From positions 8,432,001 through 8,496,000 of the forward strand of contig OX579642.1 in assembly GCA_951230915.1 (NCBI GenBank): a DNA stretch of 64,000 nt, given 5' to 3'. The notes below the pieces were generated by a model. That model searched no databases. It saw only the letters and a program-made list of their open reading frames with translations, and was not told the DNA's origin. Origin of the DNA: Antitrichia curtipendula (taxonomy: Eukaryota > Streptophyta > Bryopsida > Hypnales > Leucodontaceae). Of the stretch, positions 1-13,200 are shown one piece after another (within the stretch, counting starts at the first letter, position 1; each line of letters starts with the position of its first letter). The translations under genes and the position numbers were made by a program.

Positions 1-795
1 CCAACCACAATGCACATTGTGAAAATGAAAATTATAGGAAGAAGGTTATGTATTTGACAATTTTGGAGTTTATGATGTCTTGTGGAGTTTCTGAACAGAA
101 GCTCTCCATATTATCTTCAAAGCCTTCTCCAGATTGGTTCTATTGTTTGAATTTGTTATGCTTAGAGTAGCATTGCAACATGTACATTCTTGTATATTAA
201 TGACAATACATACTACTGAATGTTATGTGGATCTTAACTATGTGCATGTGAACATGCACCCCCTTCTGTTGATATAAACACAATGAGAACTTTTCACCTA
301 AACAACCAAATTCATCATCTTCGTAATTGAATATAATTGACCTTCAAGAAGAATGTCATTTCGACATAAAATTTTATGTTCTGTATTTTTAAAAGACCAA
401 ATTTGGAAAGACATTCTAAAATCTTAAGATACAAATCACATGGTGTTCTCACTAATAGAATATTAACTTATAATATTAACTTGCAACTCACACAAGGATT
501 ACAACAACTACTAATGCCTTTAGTCAAGGTACATGGCTTTGCCTCATGTAATTCTAAACAAATCTATATGCAACCATAATTGTCATCTCCATTTAGTGTG
601 CAACTATGCACACCATATTTGGAGCCAATCTTGTACAATTCATTGGTAATTAATAAGAAAGGTAAGAAGTACTTTAAGAAAAACAAGGTAAGTGACAAGA
701 ATTATCTTTTGAAATGAACGTCTTGTCCTCTTTTCAAGTTCATGAAATGTGAATGACACCTTCTTGAATGACACACATATATATGTGGTCATACG
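1..795. other. Intergenic flank left of the large MULE element
   Basis: AT-rich DNA with no reading frame that looks coding on either strand. It ends at the left copy of the 10-bp target duplication. I see no repeats or RNA genes in it. Confidence 0.6.
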
Positions 796-805
796 CTTGC
801 AATAA
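796..805. repeat. Left target-site duplication of the 16.5 kb element
   Basis: The 10 bases CTTGCAATAA occur here and again, identical and in the same orientation, at 17309-17318. They directly abut inverted terminal sequences on both sides. Mutator-like elements typically duplicate 8-11 bp, so the length fits. Confidence 0.8.
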
Positions 806-870
806 CAACGTTGCTAGGAAGCGAGCAGGGAGTGGGGAGCGGGAAATAGTGAGTGGGGAGCCTACATGTT
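806..870 (+). repeat. Left terminal inverted repeat of the MULE element
   Basis: Read inward, it holds TGCTAGGAAGCGAGCAGGGA and then AGTGAGTGGGGAGC. The right end, read inward on the minus strand from 17308, holds TGCTGGGAAGCGAGCATGGA and then GGTGAGCGGGGAGC. Identity is high over these blocks and falls off inside. Confidence 0.75.
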
Positions 871-1345
871 GGATGGAAAATGAAAAAATGAAATGAAATT
901 AGAATTTTTGGTGGATGAAAGTCGTTGACATTTCAGATGAAAGTCACTGAAAATTTGGATGAAGGTTACCAAAAATTTGGGTGGAAGTCACTAAAAATTT
1001 AGTGGATGTCAATTAAATTTTAGACTAGAGCATAATAAGGAGATGGTTTGGATGAAAAAAGTGGATGAAAGTAGATGAATAAATTGAATGAAAGTAGTTG
1101 ACATATTGGATGAAAGTGGATGAAAGTAGATGAATAAATTGGATGAAAGTAGTTGACATATTGGATGAAAGTAGTTGACATATTGGATGAAAGTGGATGA
1201 AAATAGATGAATAAATTGGATGAAAGTAGTTGACATATTGGATGAAAGATTGAAAGTGGATGAAAGTAGATGAATAAATTCAATGAAAGTAGCTGAAATA
1301 TTGGATGGAAGTTTAGGAAATAAATTCAATGAAAGTAGCTGAAAT
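871..1345 (+). repeat. Left subterminal array of GGATGAAA-type units
   Basis: A degenerate tandem array built from GGATGAAAGT, AGTTGACATATT and AGATGAATAAATT blocks, densest from about 1050 to 1340. The same GGATGAAA words recur in inverse orientation inside the right end (16850-17215). Open frames across it on the minus strand only reflect the repeat. Confidence 0.8.
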
Positions 1346-1908
1346 ACAGGATGAAATCATATGCTGTAAGAGTTTAGGCATTACTTGAAAATACAAGGGG
1401 ACACTGCTATGAAAATGAGAAAATGAGTAACAAAATTCCATTGCCATGCACAAATGAATATTTTGAGATGATGGTACCTATGGCTATAGAAATATAGTGG
1501 CCTATGACCGCAGTTTAGGGTACAATATTGTTTTGCACCCACATAATAGTAGAACGGGAATACACCTATTACCGTAAAAATGTAAAACAGTTTGGAAGTA
1601 GACCTTGGTGCTTGTTCCAGGGTTTAGGAAAATGTTAATTTTGGACAATAGGTCAGATCACTTGTTTCATATGTTGCCTTTTCGGCTACAAATGTTGGCA
1701 CGATGCTAGAAATTACAAAAATAAAGCACATGCTGGGTATGACTTCATGCAAAGGAACATCATGTACAATATGAGTGTACTTAAACCAATTTTTGAAAAG
1801 GGATGAGTTGATCTAATGAAATGCAAGTACTGGCCTTTTTAGTCTCAGTACATTTTCATTTATGTGTTCAGTAAACATAGGCTATGTTCTTTTACGCAAA
1901 AAGACAAC

Positions 1909-4900
1909 CTAATTTGATCCCAAATGATTCAGTATTCCACTAAAAAGCACTTTCTTCACTTCATTGAAACTGAAACTTGTTGCATGAATGAAGGCCTCCG
2001 ATGTGGACTGTAGGTTGCAGATGATAGTGAAAATAAAATAAAGGTGCTTACAGTTTGCCCAAGTTCCCCGCTTGCCCAAGCACTTTAGCTTCATCTCCTT
2101 GAAATTTGGGCAAGTGCAATCTGGAAAAGAGGATATAGTGAGCATGTACTTTTCAAGGCGAGGCTCTAGACCAGACACGAGTGACACTATGCAACCAAAT
2201 CCAGGGTGGGGAACCATTGTCACCCTCTCTATGCGTGCATTCAGTGTTAGGGCCGATGCGCAATTGTTCTGGTGCTTCACCAGTGGGACCTTCAGGTTGC
2301 GGCGAACGACCTTCCCTGCTCGAGTTGTTGGATGTTCATCTGGTGAAGACGGAACCGGGTAGGCACGCACAATTTGTATTCCTGCTTCTCCACCAAACAG
2401 TCTTCAAGGCGAAATGACTTGACGTTGCGGAAGTTGAAAGCCTGCCGCTTCAAAGGCCAAAATCTCGGCCTTTGAGAGTTTGGTGCCCATTTTCACTGGC
2501 CAAATGTTCGGAATAGCTGGTATTGATAACACCCACTTCCGCCGTGTACCTTTCACACATCGTTCAATGTCGTCGTTGCAAAAGAAAAATTGCATACGAT
2601 CATGCCGATTTTTTTGGTAATTCACCATCATACCTGTATATGTTGGCGCCGCAGTAGCAATGTTGTTCTGGACTATTTGTGCTGTGCACTTCTTCTTGGT
2701 AATTGCTTGGAGTGCAAAGCATGCCTTTGCTGATGTTTTCGGTAAACGTGCTATGTGCCATTGCTCCTCGTTACACATGGTCTCTTGAATTGCTGTGACA
2801 TGAGTCGAGTTCAGCGTACTAGTGACGCCTCCAATGTTTTCATATGATGTTAGCACTGGAGGGGCCACATCCACACATGGAGAAACATCCTCCAAAATTA
2901 TGTTCAAATCCGATGCACTTGAAGTGGCTCTCCACGACCGGGTTTGGATGCGTGGATGGGAGAAATTGACTTTGTCCGGTCTATGTGAGTCATATTCGCA
3001 GCCAAGTGGCATGTCTGCCTTTCTCTTTTGCGATCCAAACACTTCTTCACCTTCAAGGTGAGGCTTTCTACTGAAAAATTCCTCTACATCTAGAATGTTT
3101 GAAATAGCTTCCGTGAGTGGCTTTGGATTGCCCGTTCGCTCGGCTGAACGTTGGGCTACGCGGAGCATTAGTTCTTCCTTCCCCGGTCCTGTACCTGGTT
3201 GATTTCCCTTTAGAAATTGGTAATACCGTACCATCTGCATGAAGGCTCTAACGAAATCATCAATCGTTGCAATGTACAGATCGTTACCCCGATTTCCAGA
3301 TTGTTGAAGCCACTTGTTATGTACTGTCTCAGCAAGGTTGCATGATGGCATTTCTGCTAGCTCTGACTCGTTTAGATCCTGACAGAAAATCATCCATAGA
3401 CCACAATTAATTACCACTATCCACAGACCTACTCTGATAAGGTGCATAAAGCAATATTGAGGATCAAATAGCAGCGGTGGTATTAAATGGACACAAATCA
3501 CTTTAAAGAAGTTTAATGATTCTTCCAAGACAATTTAGAGACAAAGACCCCTCTTGTTAGCGAGAGGAATTTCCAGGGACCAACACCATGGGTCATTGAC
3601 AGATTCTCATCCTGCCCAGTGCGCAATTGACGAGGAAGAAATGAAAGAAATGTAAGCGGTTTACTTACTCACCCCTCTCTCGGTACCGAGAGGGGGGTCT
3701 AGGGTCTCCCTGCCATGCATCACTAAGAGATTTTTGCCTAACAAAGACCGCCCTCCTTGCCCACGTTCTAAGGGATCTACAAGGTCCATTTAGAATGGAT
3801 CGGGTTGGAGCATTGGATAAATTCTAGTTATTGAACAAGAGGGGTAAAGAAGACACTCACTTATTCATTAACATACAAAATCTCTGCATTATTTTCAGAT
3901 GATAAGTAGGAAGGAGAAGGACTTACAAGTTGCATGAATCCGCCCCATTGACGATACCGAAAATGCCAGAAAGAAAGCCACAACTCCAATCGATGCAGTC
4001 CTGAATCAGTGGTGGCTCCTGATGATAACCACCATGCTTTTATGGCTAGGTAACGAGTCTTAGACTCCTCGGGAGTCTGGGCGTTTTTATACTGCTTACA
4101 AAGTAGACGATGTTGATCTTGTAAGTCCCCGCAAATATCCGCCTTTGTATGTTTTTCCATGGATTGTGTCCAATGAAAGAGGCACGTTCTTTCACGATGT
4201 TCCATTGGTACGGTACTGTCCCCACATCCATAGATTGTCCGCACAGCATTCCAATTTGTTTGTGCACTATCTGCCATAAACCCCTTGAATTGAGTGTCGC
4301 AAACTCCATGTCTTTCGACAACAGAGTTAAGGTTTTTCCAAAAGAGGATTTGAGCGGCACAATCTTCAGATTGCATGTCACAAACAGCGATTGTCATTAC
4401 ACGACAATACACGGAGTCGTATACATGACACGCCATGGTTGTCCATCCCTTCACGCGTTTGACGTGATCGAACATTAGCCACGCGTCTTGTAGGTCTCCT
4501 CCACTTTGCATTCGCTTCACTAGGTCAACTCCACTTCCAGGTCCTACTTCTGACATTTTGAAAACAAAAACTTTGTCCACCTCTGTCCCCTGACCAGGGA
4601 ATTTACTCTCTTGAACAAAAGCCCACATGCTTGACTCCCTCAACTTGGTAATGCTGTCAATCACTCCAAATCTCCTTAAATATTTGAAAGACGTTACCTC
4701 GTTTCGAATACTTGGGGAGCTGAAGTATTTGCATTTATCCAGTACAGGGACGAGTTCATTGAAGTCCAAGTCTTGGTTTGCAGTCCATCCGGACACAGAA
4801 TAAGCTCGCCCAAGAGTTCCTTTGTAGCCTCCATGACAATTGATGAGTTGGTGCCACTCGGTGTTCTCTCCATCTGTTCTCCAATCAGAGTCCGAGTTCT

Positions 4901-6022
4901 CTCTTTCATATCGTGGAGTTCTCCATCTTTAACCGGGTGATCATGAGTGCCCAGATGTATAAAAGCACGACTACGCGACTCATTCCCAGTAACGTAATAG
5001 ACCTTCACACTACACCTGGCAATACACGAGGGAGGCTCCTTGCAGATTTTACAAACAAGAGATGAACCTGGAGGATGGATATCGCCAACAGCCAGTGGAG
5101 TAGGTGACAATCCTTCCCATTCTATTTCATTTAAGTCCATGGTTCGGTGGACGCGACTAAGGAACTCACACGAGGAATTTATGCAACGAAGATGACCTAG
5201 GCAAAAAGTGGTGCGGAACGATAACCCCATGGGGTTAGATATATTTGTGGTTACCATCTTGGACCACGCGTGACCATCACAATGCCTATCCATGCCAACC
5301 ATGTTCTTGGCCTCAAATTGAGTAGGATAGGATTGTAATGCAGGCAACTCGAATATCACATTTCCATTAAACTGTGGAGGCAACGCCTGCACTCTTTCAA
5401 TGGAAATAGTATTGTAACTGAGTTTGGACAACACATTTCTACATCCCTTTAACGTTCGAAGTCTTCTCAAGCAATCTATGACAGATACTCCTGAGAGACC
5501 AATTGCAGAAGTATTGCTTGTCATTGCTGGGGTCAAGTTTATAGGGGTTGGTACTGTCGACTGAGAAGGAGTGTCCACGTTCCTATTGTCCTGAGGGAGA
5601 TCTACATCAGAATCATCACTCAAAATGGTGACATGATCCGGGAAGGCCTCCTTCTTCACACGAGTGAAGGTAGAGGTTTGAAATGACGACGAAGATGATC
5701 GATGGACTGCAAAAGCATCTGCACAAACAGACCTATTTGAATCGAGTACTCCATAAGTCCTATATTTTTCGGGCTTCAGATGCCAGTACGTCTCCTCAGT
5801 ATCTGAAATCGGGACTTGTCCTACGCTGTGAGTGATGTTCCCAGTGTCGGCATCAAATATGTCTTCTTCAAGATGAATCGACTCTACCTTCAGATTGAAT
5901 CGTACACTTAATCTAAAAGCTGAAACCACGGCAAGTCCGTCTTGGCCCATAGGAAAAATGACAGGAACCTCGTCTCCATTTGCACTGACCACTATCATGT
6001 TCTCAAAGTCTACCATGGCCAT
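1909..6022 (-). pseudogene. Mutator-like (MULE) transposase, frameshifted, one intron
   Basis: It starts at ATG 6022. The first part (6022 to about 4785) ends in a zinc-finger region with CX4CX4C, a CKIC pair and HLGTHDHP, as in the WRKY/GCM1-type fingers of MULE transposases. A one-base shift near 4785 leads into the DDE core (to 3927), with FDHVKR, then FMADSAQTNW, then a CLFHW motif. An intron at 3926-3379 has GTAAGT and CAG borders and keeps phase exactly. The next exon, from 3378, has NLAETVHNKWLQ, a typical MULE segment. The frame breaks again near 2455 and near 2310, then gives a SWIM finger, CTC followed by CKH, ending at 1909. Family knowledge: this is a cut-and-paste transposase that binds terminal inverted repeats in the nucleus. 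Three frame breaks make it a likely pseudogene. Short introns or sequencing errors at the breaks are alternatives. Confidence 0.82.
3550..3692. promoter_or_regulatory. Two GTACC-type palindromes in the transposase intron
   Basis: CCTCTTGTTAGCGAGAGG (3550-3567, one arm mismatch) and the perfect 16-mer CTCTCGGTACCGAGAG (3677-3692) lie inside the intron 3379-3926. They resemble the palindromes in the first and sixth introns of the neighbouring methyltransferase-like gene. The function is unknown. Binding sites for an element protein are a guess. Confidence 0.65.
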
Positions 6023-7220
6023 CAGATTTGAAAACGTCTAAGTAAAGTATTACATGACAACATACAGTAATTGAAACAGATGAGTTGACTGAAATGATAG
6101 AGTGAGAATGTGAAAGAATGGTTGAACAAGATATGACTCAAGCAAATAAACAATATGACTTAGATGGTAGAGATATATGAAAATTTGTAAGGTAGCATAA
6201 TTTAGAGAAGTTCACCTTTTAAATGGAAAATGCAGGTTGGCGGCTAAGACAGAAGTAACTATCCAGTGACACTAAATGTCATAAAAGACATAATACGGTA
6301 TCAACCGCCTAATATGGTTATTCATATTCACAATAATAAAAAGCCTGACTTCTCTGTGTAAAACAATAATTGCAGACTCCTATTTCAAGCGTATCCATGG
6401 AATTATGTCTTATAAAATCTACACAGCCAACTGAGACCGTCAATCAACCCAAACAAATAAAGTACATTAAGTGACAGTCTAGAAGTCATCTATAGGTAAT
6501 ACATTAGAAGCACAGGGCATATTTGGAGAAAATTTTGGAAAACATAAACAACATGAAATCATAAACGTGTAGTATCTTCAGGAGTGGATCTCATTTTTTA
6601 ATTGGTAAAATAACATAAGGGTTTAGGGTTTAGGATTGAACCGAGGTATATTACTTTTTCAATTCTCAGGCAACATAAATATGAATTAAATATAGTGCTT
6701 TGAAGTCTATATACAAGAATATAGCAGTTGGTAATTGAAAATCAAAAAAGCAAGTATCAATAAAGCTGCTATACGTTCTGGAAATAATTTTAGTTACCTA
6801 TGGCTTCAAAATTTGGAAATTCCAACTTTATTAGAAAAAACAATACTTCAGCCTTTTGCAGAGGCCCAAACAAATTTACCTCGGTGTGAAAGCTGACCAA
6901 CGGCTCGACCAATGCTGTTGATCGCTGGTCACTTGGTAACCTACGATCTCTGGTCACCAAAACCATAACCACCAACAACGAAATCCTAATCAGGAGAACA
7001 CATTGAGGGAACCGACCGCGGCACTCTCCATTTCAATACCTTGTTGCCCCGTACGCCTCCCAACCGGAACACCACGATTGACAGTTCCATCGATTGAATG
7101 TTTCATGGTCTATATGATTCACCATTTGAATGCCTCACCAGTCAAGGAATGCTTTACATGCTTTTTGACTTACTCACATCTTTTGTGAATCTCAGTGTTT
7201 TTATTAAGAGCAGGCTGAGC
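6023..7220. promoter_or_regulatory. Divergent intergenic region of the element
   Basis: About 1.2 kb between the transposase start (6022, minus) and the earliest plausible start of the ParB-methyltransferase gene (7221, plus). It should hold both promoters. I see no coding frame or repeat here, only AT-rich DNA with a short TTTAGGG-like run near 6619. No defined promoter element can be assigned by eye. Confidence 0.45.
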
Positions 7221-10200
7221 ATGGAGCCTAATTTGAGGTCGCGAAGCGGAAAGGCAATTGCAGACAGTGGCGATGCACCTGCACTACAGCCAAAGCCTCC
7301 GAATGACACGGTACGATACTCCGGAATCCATTGTCTTACAAAAAACAACTCGGCCATGGCCGCGTTTCAGCAATTAGGTTTCACTTTCAAAGTTTCGATT
7401 AGGATGTAGGTCGTGAAGAGGAAATGAACAAGACCAAGCGCAGCTTGGGGAGGGTCTCGATACCAAGACCCTAGGGTGGGGGGCGGCAGTCTTGGACATT
7501 TCCAAGATTTCCAGTGAAGGCCCGAGAGCTTCGGTTCCCAATTCTTTTTTGATTTCGTGTACTGGGTTCGTTTTTTGAGTTCTAATTCAAGAATCTCAGG
7601 GGAGAGTGGCATTCAATTTTGGAAAGCAAGCGCGTGAGGCTCACACTCGAGGGCCAAATGGTATTTTCTGTGAATCGAAGTCATGAGGCTAGCAACCAAA
7701 TGTGAATTTAGGGTTTCTTGTTTTTTTCTTTTTCTTCAAAGTTTCGATTAGGATGTAGGTCATGAAGAGGAAATGAACAAGACCAAGCGCAGCTTGGGGA
7801 GGGTCTCGGTACCAAGACCCTAGGGTGGGGGGCGGCAATCTTGGACATTTCCAAGATTTCCAGTGAAGGCCCGAGAGCTTCGGTTCCCAATTCTTTTTTG
7901 ATTTCGTGTACTGGGTTCGTTTTTTGAGTTCTAATTCAAGAATCTCGGGGGAGAGTGGCATTCAATTTTGGAAGGCAAGCGCGTGAGGCTCACACTCGAG
8001 GGCCAAATGGTATTTTTTGTGAATCGAAGTCATGAGGCTAGCAACCAAATGTGAATTTAGAGTTTCTTGTTTTTTTCTTTTTCTTCAAAGTTTCGATTAG
8101 GATGGAGGTCGTGAAGAGGAAATGAACAAGACCAAGCGCAGCTTGGGGAGGGTCTCGGTACCAAGACCCTAGGGTGGGGGGCGGCAGTCTTGGACATTTC
8201 CAAGATTTCCAGTGAAGGCCCGAGAGCTTCGGTTCCCAATTCTTTTTTGATTTCGTGTACTGGGTTCGTTTTTTGAGTTCTAATTCAAGAATCTTGGGGG
8301 AGAGTGGCATTCAATTTTGGAAGGCAAGCGCGTGAGGCTCACACTCGAGGGCCAAATGGTATTTTCTGTGAATCGAAGTCATGAGGCTTGCAACCAAATG
8401 TGAATTTAGGGTTTCTTGTTTTTTTCTTTTTCTTCAAAGTTTCAATTAGGATGTAGGTCGTGAAGAGGAAATGAACAAGACCAAGCGCAGCTTGGGGAGG
8501 GTCTCGGTACCGAGACCCTAGGGTGGGGGGCGGCTGTCTTGGACATTTCCAGGATTTCCAGTGAAGGCTCGTGGACTTTAGATCCAAAAAATTTCTTTCA
8601 TTTTTTCAATTATATCTCTTTTTCTACTGAGGTCTCAAAGGGGACGCCTTCGAATCAAGCTTTTGACAACACTGCACAGGAAGAGGGCCATATTCACGTG
8701 TCTGAGAGGGTCATGGCTGCAATACCTTTGGTAAGCCTCTTAGGATTATTAAAAGAACTCGTGTTGACAATCGATGACTTTTCTAAATTTGGAGTCATTT
8801 CCTAAGTTATTCATCTTCTTCCTCTATAGTTGAAAGTATCTTAGAGGCGATAAATTCATCTCCTCCTCATAGTTTAGAGTACTGCACTTGTGTCCGCATC
8901 GAGGTAGTGGTCATATCCGCTTCAGCATTGGATGATGACATTCGAATCTACTGCTGCGGACATTATTTGCCTATGATCGAGAGGTGCTCTATGATTATTG
9001 AATGTTTTTTCTATCACTTGTTTTATTGATTCACCTTCTTATGTAGTATACTGTGGTACCCACGTTGAATCGGAATACCTATTTGATTTCTTAAATCCAT
9101 TCATAAGTTATGGTCCAGACGCAGATAGACGCCCAAAGAAGCCCTCCTTCGGAGTTACTTGTTCCATCAATAGTGGATCCAGTACCACAACCGCTAATCG
9201 AGTTCTTGGACATCAACGACATGGAAGAAGACAACGCTCCGGGATTCGATGGAGACATGATGGAAGATGAGATAAGGAAGACACATAAAATGGACGTCGT
9301 CTCTATTATTTCGAGCTTGAGGTTGACATCATCCGACTTGTCCAGGATGCGTATCCCCTTATGTCGAATGATACGCATGCCAATGGTTCGGCCTACATTA
9401 GAGTGTGACCTTGTGCAACTCGAGAACCAGTTTGCATGGGGATACGAAGAGGGAGCAAGAGTCTTCTATGTTTCCATTGCAGACGAGCAAGGGCAGACTG
9501 GCGTGTTTTCGACTGTAGAGAAGGAAGAGTGGGGGCCACTGTGGAACCAAGTGAATGACAAGTTCAACGCACAACTCAGTTCCCAGACGGCACTAAGGCA
9601 TTTGGTTGACCACAAATTCTACGTTTGTGATGGCAATCATCGTCGGATAGCCTGGATGAATCATATTAAGCGGAAGCATGCCACCGACATTGATTGGCAC
9701 TACGCTGTAGATTCTATCATTTTGGACACGAGGAGTCGAATTAGCACAACCATGCAGGTTATGCACGACATTAACCAGTAAGTACATTTTGCTCTTCAAG
9801 CAGAATACCATTCTATTTCCTAATAAATTGTTTTGTTCAAATCATTCTTAATTTTAAACTGACAATCGTGACACCTTCTTATTTTTTAGGCACACGGAAA
9901 ACTCGCACGTGAAGAACAACCTTGTCCATACATTATATCGAGTGCAAAAGTATGGTGTCATGGATCTGGAGAAGTTCCATGAGCTACTCAACCCCGAGGA
10001 AATTAAGACTTGCAAGAATACGGCAAGGAAAACCTGGTACTCAATGCCCCTTGAAGTTTTCACATCGTTCATCTTTAAGGTATGAATTCCTGTTCAGTTT
10101 ATTTTCATTTATCCTACGTTCGAAATTCCATGTACTCTAAAATAATTCCCATTCTAAATTAATATGTGTATGCATACAGCAAGAGATTTCAGCGTTGGCG

Positions 10201-13200
10201 GACCTTGCTGTTCGTAAGTACCACAAAGACACCCCGAAGGACGAGGTGACGCCGGATGGAGTGGCTACTGCAATGAGAAGATCTATCAAGGACTCCACGG
10301 CCTCTTTCCGCCAAAAGATGTCAAAGATAGTATCCATGGCGGCTCCATCTCTAGGTCCCGGATTCCTACAAGAGGTAATTTTGTATTCCTCATTTGCTTT
10401 CAGGAACAATCAGACATTGAATTGGAGTATTTGGTCTAATTTTTTTTCTTTGTGATTTTATAGATTGAGAGGCATTGGAGCCTTTTCACGGTACCGGAGT
10501 TAACCCTTGACAAGTTGCAAATGATATCATCTGCCGTAGCTTCCCCTACACACAAAGTAAAATGGCTGAAGTGGATGAATGCATCTGCTCCTACAAGGGA
10601 GGCTCGTAGATTTCTAGCTCAGCCTGTCAACGAGGACAAATTGATGTTGTTCCTTGCGAGGGCAGTTTGGTATGCTGGGGTAAAGATATGTAACTTTCTC
10701 TTGCTTGTTGAGATGTCAACGTTATTTGTTGATATATATCCCTTTGTCAAATTACACTGGATTCTCAATTAATTGCAGACATTGTTTGACTCTTAATAAT
10801 ATTCCATTCTTATTATAGCTAGAGGAGTCAGCTCTTACGCTCTTTGATACCGTTTGTAAGGCTGACAATATTCCAATCAATATGGATATTCCAACGGAGC
10901 CGCAAACACTGTCCAAATATCTGGAGGAGTGGAGAATGAAACTATGGGACATGGCATACACTGGCATGTTCAAGGGATTGGAGCCTTTCAAAAAGTCTGA
11001 TACTTTTGCAGACTTCCGTGGAGCTACCCTCGCAGTGAAACGACTGCTCTACAGGTACTATATATGTTTATTGATGGACACCACTTCTTTATGTTTTATT
11101 GGTGTGTTTGCAAGAGTTAAAAAATCCAAGGCAAGAATGTGGTACCGGGAGGCTCTAATTTGTGAAGAGGTAGGAAGGCCAGAAGGGTGTCTTGTAATCA
11201 AGACGGCCTTTGGAATAGGGGCACCCCATGAAATACTTTCAGGAAATTATGGTTGGAAATCCAGTTTGAAAGTTTAGGAGGGGGCCCAAAAGTTTCAATT
11301 TGTCAAGAGATAGGCAACATGTGAAGGTGTCTTGGTACTGAGACAACCTCAAAGAAGGAGAAACTCATGCAATACTTACATGAAGCTAGCGCTCCAAATA
11401 CAGTTAGAAAAATTTTGGTAGGGACTCGAAGATTCAAAGTTGTTAAAAGGTAGGGAGTCCATGCGGCTGTCTTGGTACCAAGACACCCTCAAAGGCGGGG
11501 CACGCCATGCACAAGTTACTTAGAAAATATCTCTAAATCCTATTGTCTGAGAGTGTGTGTACGTCAAAATTGATGTATGTCAAAATGTGGGCCGGCCATG
11601 CTGGTGTCTCGGTAACGAGAGGGTCTCCAAGGGGAGGCAACTTATGGATGAATACTATTTTCTTGACAAATTATTTTTTCTAAACCATGTTTACATCTGT
11701 TGAAATTGTGGATTCCAGGTACTTCAAGCTTGAGTTATATGCAAAGAAGGCAATAGAAAAGGCGGATTTACCGCCGTTCCTTACTACATGGTTGGACAGA
11801 TCGTTGACCGACTACATGTTCTCTGCTTCCCAGCTGCGTCTGTGGACCACTCCACATTTGCAGGCGTGCCCATGGTATCTCGAGTGCAACTTCGGCACCA
11901 CTCCGCCAGAAGAGGAGTCCCTCTTCTGGAGACTGAAGGGAACCATGGACGTCCAGCCAGAGTTCCATGAATTTGCGGGTTTGGATCCCGAGGCTCGATC
12001 CAAAGCCATTGCAAAAAGGGAGGTGGCAGACAAGAAGGAGGAGAAATGGGAAGAGGCTAAGAAGAAAACAGAGGACAACAAGAAAAAGCGCATGGCGGCC
12101 AAGGTGGAGAAGGAAGAAGAGAAGGCCAAGAAGAAGGGGACTAAGCGTAAAGCGGAGACACCCTTACACGAACCAGCTACTAGCGCAGCAAAGATGAAGG
12201 ATACATCTTCTGGTTTCTCACTCACTCAGGAGCGACTAGTGCACGGTCTCACACCGACAACTCAGAATATCGACCCTGTTCTGGACGTCGATGAGTGCAT
12301 CCTTAACTTGCCTTTAGGAAGTCTCTGCGACCATACGAAGGCACTTCAGGACGTCGAGGCCTTCTTGGGCATGGTGAGTTTACTTTCGTTTATTAATGGC
12401 CTCATATTTCCAATATTCTATGCACAACTACAAGACAATAATGGGCCACATGATGTTGGTTAATAAGATTAGTAGTCTCGTAGTTAGAGCACCGGAATCC
12501 TCATACTTTCTTGAATTTTATGATTTCTGCAACGAATGTCTTTTGCAGCATTCCAGTGACAAGGATCGCTATTTTGATGGTAAATTGAGCACACAAGCCG
12601 CTGTCGACTTGATCATCGTGGACGTCCCGGAAGGACTACATGTGCCAACTATTTCCGCACCGCCTGCACCCATTCCAAAGTGGAATGAATTCGACAAAGA
12701 TTATCTCTTAGCTGTATTTGACTTTGCCCAAGAGTACCTGCACGACAATGGCGGTTTATTGGTGATATATCCTGCCCCTTCTAAGAAACACCGAAGCCAA
12801 CTCCTTGGATGCTGTGAAGAGTATAAGTTCCGCATACTTCTAACGTACTTCGGCAACAACCATCTCCATCTCACATCCCCTGTAGATCCAACAAAAACGG
12901 TAAGAACTCTTCTTCCATCATGTATATTTCATTTGAACTTGCACTTCCCTTGTATCGGCTTCTAACATTTGTTTTCTTCCAGACCAAGCGCTTCGCTGCC
13001 TCTCTAGTGGTCAAAGAGGCTGGCCCGAAGACACAAGAGGATTTTCCGTTCCAATTTGTTCCATCCCATGATGCCGTTGGGGTCACCTTATGCACTGACG
13101 ACATCCTTTCGAACTTGTGTTTCAAAGAAGACGTTACCATGAATGGTGACGTACCGTGGCGGGGCCCACGTGAGAAGGCCCGACAGTTCATGCAGATGCT

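Noticed and set aside
1009..1329. Minus-strand frames of 87-106 codons over the left array
   Set aside because: They read Ser/Thr/Phe repeats in two frames at once, a direct product of the GGATGAAA tandem array.
4694..4796. Programmed frameshift in the MULE transposase
   Set aside because: The overlap between frames near 4785 has no clear slippery site or pseudoknot, and two more frame breaks downstream point to decay.
7391..8575. CRISPR-like array
   Set aside because: Units are 349 bp and tandem with no short repeats separated by unique spacers. The genome is eukaryotic.
7367..8587. Repeated minus-strand frames of 60-90 codons
   Set aside because: Identical frames recur every 349 bp because of the array. 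No family resemblance, and the array interrupts them.
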